In this document: positions 6,304-9,969 of the stretch, piece after piece
Position numbering within the stretch: position 1 is the stretch's first letter
How the letters are laid out: every line of letters begins with the position of its first letter
Assembly: GCA_015904045.1 (NCBI GenBank)
Contig: JABMDG010000004.1
Location: 49,000 to 58,968, forward strand
From: Nitrospira sp.
GTDB lineage: Bacteria > Nitrospirota > Nitrospiria > Nitrospirales > Nitrospiraceae
DNA: 9,969 bases
Direction of reading: 5' to 3'
The notes under the pieces: model-generated
What the model was told of the DNA's origin: nothing
The model's database searches: none
Seen by the model: only the letters and a program-made list of their open reading frames with translations
Position numbers and translations under genes: made by a program

Positions 6304-7493
6304 AACTCCACCCCTCGCATCCTCGCCACTTGCTGGACGTCTTTATCCCCACGACCGGACAGGTTGGCGATGATCACTTGTGATTTCTTGAGTTGTGGGG
6401 CTAGCTTGATGACCTGTGCAATGGCATGGGCGCTTTCTAACGCGGGAACAATGCCTTCTTCACGAGCGAGGAGATCAAAGGCGGCCAATGCTTCAGTATC
6501 TGTTGCATAGGTGTAGTCGATGCGCCCCTGATCATGATAGAGGCTATGTTCAGGGCCAACCGCTGCATAGTCTAATCCGGCCGACACGGAATGGGTCAAA
6601 TTGATCTGCCCATTGTCATCCTGCAGCAGATAGGTCATGGTCCCTTGTAAAACACCCGGTTTTCCGCCAGAAAACCGCGCGGCATGCTTCCCGCTCACAA
6701 TCCCGCTCCCTCCGGCTTCGACACCCACCATCTTCACCTTGCGATCACCAAGGAATGCATGGAACAGCCCGATGGAATTGCTCCCACCCCCAACACAGGC
6801 GACGAGATAATCCGGCAGCCTCCCCTCCGCAGCCAGAATCTGTTTCCGTGCCTCTTTGCCAATGATCGCCTGAAAATCTCGGATCATCATGGGATAGGGA
6901 TGCGCCCCGAGAACCGAACCGAGGATGTAATGGGTCGTGCGAACATTTGTGGTCCAATCCCGCATCGCTTCACTGATGGCATCTTTCAACGTCCGGCTTC
7001 CGGCATCGACGCCTGTCACTTTCGCGCCGAGCAACCGCATGCGGAAGACATTCAAGGCCTGGCGCTGCATGTCCTCCGTGCCCATGTAGACTTCACAGTC
7101 CAGCCCGAACATCGCGGCTGCCGTGGCAGTTGCCACCCCATGCTGGCCGGCCCCGGTCTCGGCGATAATTCGTCGCTTTTTCATGCGCATCGCCAGCAGC
7201 ACTTGACCGATCGCGTTGTTGATCTTATGCGCGCCGGTATGACACAGGTCTTCCCGCTTCAGATAGATCTTGGCCCCGCCCAATTTCTTGGTCAGTCGAT
7301 CGGCACGGTAGAGACTCGTCGGACGCCCGACGTACTGTTTCAGATAGTAGGCGAGATCAGCCTGGAACCGGCGGTCTTTCTTGGCTTTGGCGTATTCCTC
7401 TTCCAGTTCCAGCAATGCTGGCATCAGGGTTTCCGGCACATACCGTCCCCCATAGGGTCCGAACCGGCCATGGCTATCTGGAAGTATTGGCAT
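6300..7493 (-). CDS. trpB: Tryptophan synthase beta subunit
   Basis: PLP-dependent enzyme that condenses indole with L-serine to make tryptophan, in complex with TrpA. The 397 residues equal the E. coli length. The N-terminus [20 protein letters not shown] is typical of the TrpB1 type that pairs with TrpA. The PLP Schiff-base lysine is Lys90 in HTGAHKINN, the catalytic glutamate is Glu112 in AETGAGQHG, the phosphate-binding loop is GGGSNS (235-240), and the pyridine-nitrogen serine is Ser379 in LSGRGDKD. The frame is open well upstream into trpF (to 7742), but the ATG at 7493 is chosen because it gives the family N-terminus and is preceded by an excellent ribosome binding site (GGGGAGGAG, 8 nt away). 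It sits 44 nt after trpF and overlaps trpA by 4 nt. Confidence 0.97.
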   Translation of the reverse strand: MPILPDSHGRFGPYGGRYVPETLMPALLELEEEYAKAKKDRRFQADLAYYLKQYVGRPTSLYRADRLTKKLGGAKIYLKREDLCHTGAHKINNAIGQVLLAMRMKKRRIIAETGAGQHGVATATAAAMFGLDCEVYMGTEDMQRQALNVFRMRLLGAKVTGVDAGSRTLKDAISEAMRDWTTNVRTTHYILGSVLGAHPYPMMIRDFQAIIGKEARKQILAAEGRLPDYLVACVGGGSNSIGLFHAFLGDRKVKMVGVEAGGSGIVSGKHAARFSGGKPGVLQGTMTYLLQDDNGQINLTHSVSAGLDYAAVGPEHSLYHDQGRIDYTYATDTEALAAFDLLAREEGIVPALESAHAIAQVIKLAPQLKKSQVIIANLSGRGDKDVQQVARMRGVEL

Positions 7494-7501
7494 GTAAACA
7501 A

Positions 7502-7510
7502 CTCCTCCCC
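7502..7510 (-). promoter_or_regulatory. Strong ribosome binding site for trpB
   Basis: On the minus strand GGGGAGGAG ends 8 nt before the trpB ATG. It is the strongest Shine-Dalgarno sequence in the window and fixes the trpB start; the other trp genes have weak ones. It may raise TrpB (and coupled TrpA) output relative to TrpD, TrpC and TrpF. Confidence 0.8.
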
Positions 7511-7524
7511 AATAAATCGACCGC

Positions 7525-7554
7525 AGTATAGTCGTCCTTATTTGACCGGAACAA
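7525..7554 (-). promoter_or_regulatory. Possible internal promoter for trpBA
   Basis: On the minus strand TTGTTC (7554-7549) and TATACT (7530-7525) are separated by 18 nt, just before trpB and overlapping the end of trpF. The -10 matches consensus at five of six positions, the -35 at only three. It lies in the only sizeable gap (44 nt) between the trp genes, so a secondary promoter is plausible but unproven. Confidence 0.3.
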
Positions 7555-8170
7555 GCCTGGCCGCTTCGATGAAGGCTCTGACTTTCTCCGGATCCTTCTT
7601 GCCCGGACTCTTTTCCACCCCGCTGCTGACGTCGACTCCGTAGGGCTGCACCAGCCGAACCGCCTCGGCCACATTCGACGGCGTCAGGCCGCCGGCCAAC
7701 AGAATCGGCACAGATCGGGCCGCCTCCGCCGCCAACGTCCAATCAACCGTGTGTCCCGTGCCACCGTAGGCGCCTTCCGAAAACGCGTCGATGAGAACCC
7801 CTCGAACACCTGCCCGTCCTTGGAATTCGGCGAGAGCGAGGAACGACCCGCGATCTTTCACCCGCAGGGCCTTCAGCACCGGACGGCCGAGCTGTTGGCA
7901 ATAGGCCGCGGATTCGTCTCCATGCAGTTGGGCCAACGCGAATCCGCATTCGTCCATCAATCTCCGCACGGCGGCGGCATCTTCGTTGACGAAGACACCG
8001 ACCGGCAACACAAAGGGAGGAAGGTCTGCAATGATGGCGCGCGCTACGGACGGCTCCACCCAGCGAGGGCTTTTCCGGTACATTACAAAGCCCAGTGCGT
8101 CCGCGCCTGCTGCCACGGCAACCTGGGCATCGTCACGGGTGGTAATCCCGCAAATTTTGACTTTGATCAT
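7538..8170 (-). CDS. trpF: Phosphoribosylanthranilate isomerase
   Basis: Cytoplasmic TIM-barrel isomerase that converts N-(5'-phosphoribosyl)anthranilate to the carboxyphenylamino-deoxyribulose phosphate used by TrpC. The 210 residues match free-standing TrpF proteins. The N-terminus [15 protein letters not shown] carries the catalytic base Cys7; the general acid is Asp128 in [16 protein letters not shown]. Other landmarks are [26 protein letters not shown] (81-86), and the phosphate-binding [10 protein letters not shown] and [16 protein letters not shown]. The ATG at 8170 is chosen because it puts the conserved KICGIT at its usual distance. A GTG at 8185, only 2 nt after the trpC stop, would add five residues (MWDDD) and cannot be excluded. 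Neither start has a strong ribosome binding site, so translation may be coupled to trpC. Confidence 0.95.
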   Translation of the reverse strand: MIKVKICGITTRDDAQVAVAAGADALGFVMYRKSPRWVEPSVARAIIADLPPFVLPVGVFVNEDAAAVRRLMDECGFALAQLHGDESAAYCQQLGRPVLKALRVKDRGSFLALAEFQGRAGVRGVLIDAFSEGAYGGTGHTVDWTLAAEAARSVPILLAGGLTPSNVAEAVRLVQPYGVDVSSGVEKSPGKKDPEKVRAFIEAARLVPVK

Positions 8171-8187
8171 ATCGTCGTCCCACACAT

Positions 8188-9015
8188 CTATGCCGATTGC
8201 CGCTTGCCGGCTTCGACTCCGAGCAGCTCGCGCACCTTGTCACCGGTGTGGTTGGCGCGAATGAGCGACTCCCCGATCAGCATCGCATGGACACCGGCTT
8301 GGACTAACTGCTTCACATGGTCACGCGTGTGAATCCCGCTCTCACTGACAATGAGCTTCTCGGCTGGAATCCGCTTGGCCAATCGAAAGGTCACGCTTAA
8401 GTCGGTCGTGAATGTCTTCAGATCGCGATTATTGATCCCGATCAGCCTCGCGGTGGGCACCCATTCCAACACCAGGTCCAGTTCCCGTTCATGATGCGTT
8501 TCAAAGAGGACGTCCATCCCAAGTTCACCGGCCAGCGCATGGAAATCTACCAGCTGCCGCCGCTCTAACGCCGCGACGATCAGCAGTACCGCATCGGCGC
8601 CGTGGGCCCGCGCTTCATAAAATTGGAGGTCCTCGACCATGAATTCCTTATTCAGTGCAGGTAGCGGCACAGCCTTTTTGATCTCCGCCAAATAGCGCAG
8701 GTCGCCCTGAAAAAAATCCTTGTCCGTCAGGACGGACACGGCTGACGCACCATGTTCGTGATATGCGCGGGCAATGGCCAGATGATCGAACTGCTCGGCG
8801 AATTCCGGCCGCAAGAGCCCCAAGCTAGGTGAGGCCTTCTTGACTTCCGCAATCAGGGCCGGGCTCATTGCGGTCCTGGTGGCGTCGAGCGTCACGGCAA
8901 ACCCCAATGGCGGCGCCAGATCCCGAATAGCCGACTTCAACTCGGCGAGATAGCCGCGGCTCTGCTTGTGTCGCAGCTCGGCTTTCTTATGTTCGAGAAT
9001 GCGATCAAGAATCAT
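8188..9015 (-). CDS. trpC: Indole-3-glycerol-phosphate synthase
   Basis: TIM-barrel enzyme that closes the indole ring, turning the TrpF product into indole-3-glycerol phosphate with loss of CO2 and water. It is a single-domain form of 275 residues, not fused to TrpF as in E. coli. Residues matching the Sulfolobus enzyme's active site are present: Glu57 and Lys59 in IAEVKKASPS, Lys123 in LNKEF, Glu172 in FETHHE, Asn195 in GINNRDL, and Ser226 in VSESGI. The lysine segment reads NKEF where the family usually has RKDF, a mild variant that keeps the catalytic Lys. The N-terminus MILDRILEHKKAEL is typical. The ATG lies 6 nt after the trpD stop and the gene ends 17 nt before trpF, so it is an inner gene of the operon. 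Confidence 0.96.
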   Translation of the reverse strand: MILDRILEHKKAELRHKQSRGYLAELKSAIRDLAPPLGFAVTLDATRTAMSPALIAEVKKASPSLGLLRPEFAEQFDHLAIARAYHEHGASAVSVLTDKDFFQGDLRYLAEIKKAVPLPALNKEFMVEDLQFYEARAHGADAVLLIVAALERRQLVDFHALAGELGMDVLFETHHERELDLVLEWVPTARLIGINNRDLKTFTTDLSVTFRLAKRIPAEKLIVSESGIHTRDHVKQLVQAGVHAMLIGESLIRANHTGDKVRELLGVEAGKRQSA

Positions 9016-9021
9016 CGGCGG

Positions 9022-9969
9022 TTAGGCCTTGTTCGTGTAGGCAATGAGCCGCTCCAGTTTCTCGGCTGCGGCACCCGAATCGATAGTCTGTTGCGCGAGG
9101 CGGAACCCGTCTTTTAACGTCTTTGCCTTGCCCCCAACGACCATCGCGGCGGCCGCGTTGAGACAGACGATGTCTCGCTTCGGACCTTTTCTTCCCCGCA
9201 AGATGTCGTGTGCAATGCGCGCATTGTCCTCAGGCAGGCCGCCGGCGACCTCTTTTCGCGGCGTGCGCGGCAGATCGAACTCTTCCGGAGCGATGAAATA
9301 GCTCGAGACGACGCCACCCTTGCCTTCGGAAATTTTCGTCCGATCTGAGATCGTAATCTCGTCCAGCCCATCCATGCCATGGGTCACGAGGCAATGTTGC
9401 GCCCCCAGCTCCAGCAGCACCCGCCCGAGAATCTCGGTCAAGTTCGCATCGTAGACACCCAACACTTGATGTGTGGCCCCGGCCGGGTTCGCCAGCGGAC
9501 CCAAGATATTGAGCAGCGTTCTGATGCCCATCTCCTGCCTCGGCCCGGCGCAATGTTTCATTGCCCCGTGATAAAGCGGAGCGAACAAAAATCCAATGCC
9601 CACTTCATCAATGCAGTCCGCCACCCGGTCGGGCGACAGATCGATCTTAACGCCAAGAGCCGTCAGCACATCGGCGCTGCCGGACTTGGATGAAATCGAC
9701 CGATTGCCGTGCTTGGCCACGGTGATGCCGGCTCCGGCGGCCACAAAGGCCGCCGTGGTGGAGATGTTGAACGTGTGGGCGCCGTCGCCGCCGGTCCCAC
9801 AGGTATCCACGACGACTTTGGCGCCGACTCGGATCCGAACGGCGCGCGACCGCATCGCCTTGACCGATCCGACGATTTCCTCGACCGTTTCGCCTTTTTG
9901 TCGGAGGCCCATAAGATAAGCCGCAATCTGCGCCGGCGTCGCCGCCCCGTCCATCATTTCGGCCATGAC
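9022..9969 (-). CDS. trpD: Anthranilate phosphoribosyltransferase (5' end outside window)
   Basis: Transfers phosphoribose from PRPP to anthranilate. The stop is TAA at 9024-9022. The frame is still open at the right edge: a Val codon (9969-9967) precedes the first visible Met (9966), and the family normally has roughly 20-30 further N-terminal residues, so this Met is probably internal and the gene is partial. Counting from it, the PRPP/Mg site appears as DTCGTGGDG (54-62) followed by FNIST (66-70), the anthranilate/PRPP region as KHGNRSISSKSGSADVL (85-101), then RTLLNILGPLANP (149-161) and the second metal motif DGLDE (199-203). All are intact. It is a stand-alone TrpD without a fused TrpG domain in the visible part. 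It would be the first trp gene seen here, and trpG/trpE may lie upstream beyond the edge. Confidence 0.96.
   Translation of the reverse strand, partial: VMAEMMDGAATPAQIAAYLMGLRQKGETVEEIVGSVKAMRSRAVRIRVGAKVVVDTCGTGGDGAHTFNISTTAAFVAAGAGITVAKHGNRSISSKSGSADVLTALGVKIDLSPDRVADCIDEVGIGFLFAPLYHGAMKHCAGPRQEMGIRTLLNILGPLANPAGATHQVLGVYDANLTEILGRVLLELGAQHCLVTHGMDGLDEITISDRTKISEGKGGVVSSYFIAPEEFDLPRTPRKEVAGGLPEDNARIAHDILRGRKGPKRDIVCLNAAAAMVVGGKAKTLKDGFRLAQQTIDSGAAAEKLERLIAYTNKA

Noticed and set aside
6684..7643. A 319-codon open frame on the plus strand opposite trpB and trpF
   Set aside because: It is antisense to two clear trp genes, its translation is rich in His, Pro and Arg with no family features, and it has no ribosome binding site I can see.
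7494..7742. An 83-residue N-terminal extension of TrpB
   Set aside because: The extension overlaps trpF, is low-complexity Gly/Ser/Arg-rich sequence typical of a shadow frame, and the ATG at 7493 has both the family N-terminus and a strong ribosome binding site.
9735..9755. Perfect 8-bp GC-rich hairpin (CGGCGGCC, 5-nt loop) inside trpD
   Set aside because: It is explained by GCC alanine codons in the conserved AAFVAAG segment, so coding constraint and GC content account for it.
9022..9969. A trp attenuator, leader peptide or T-box upstream of the operon
   Set aside because: The region that could hold it lies beyond the right edge; nothing of that kind is visible between the trp genes here.

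Overview
This window looks like ordinary chromosomal DNA from a GC-rich, Gram-negative (diderm) bacterium. A Nitrospira-like organism (Nitrospirota) is my best guess. I base that on lysS followed directly by a LolC/E permease and LolD, a split trpD-trpC-trpF-trpB-trpA cluster, and a 9-nt periodic intergenic repeat of a kind I associate, only loosely, with such genomes. This assignment is inference; no marker gene for taxonomy is present. The gene functions are clear, and I see no phage, transposon, CRISPR array, tRNA or rRNA. No gene-free stretch reaches 300 bases; the longest is the 72-base leader before lysS.

Left half (1-5456, plus strand): the first 70 bases hold a striking inverted, 9-nt periodic repeat just before lysS (class II lysyl-tRNA synthetase). 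Two bases after lysS comes a LolC/LolE-type lipoprotein-release permease. Its stop codon overlaps the natural ATG of lolD, the partner ATPase. lolD is interrupted by a 137-bp imperfect tandem duplication of its 5' end, which breaks the reading frame. It is either a natural lesion or, more likely in my view, an assembly join between two strain variants. Next come an exported beta-barrel protein of the TraF_2/PorV/FadL-like kind and a small lipoprotein with a CsgG/LpoB/GNA1162-like look. Together this is a cell-envelope cluster: the Lol proteins move lipoproteins to the outer membrane, and the two downstream genes encode likely outer-membrane products.

Right half (5494-9969, minus strand, convergent): a compact tryptophan operon transcribed trpD (cut by the window edge), trpC, trpF, trpB, trpA. 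It covers the steps from anthranilate to tryptophan. Junctions are tight (6 nt, 17 nt, 44 nt, and a 4-nt overlap). The only gap of note, before trpB, holds a very strong ribosome binding site and a possible internal promoter for trpBA. The expected catalytic residues are visible in TrpA, TrpB, TrpC and TrpF, and TrpD keeps its conserved binding motifs, so the pathway looks functional. trpE and trpG are not in view and may lie beyond the right edge.

I did not find a convincing undescribed system. The observations most worth a second look are the lolD duplication, the 9-nt periodic repeat before lysS, and the linked barrel/lipoprotein pair.
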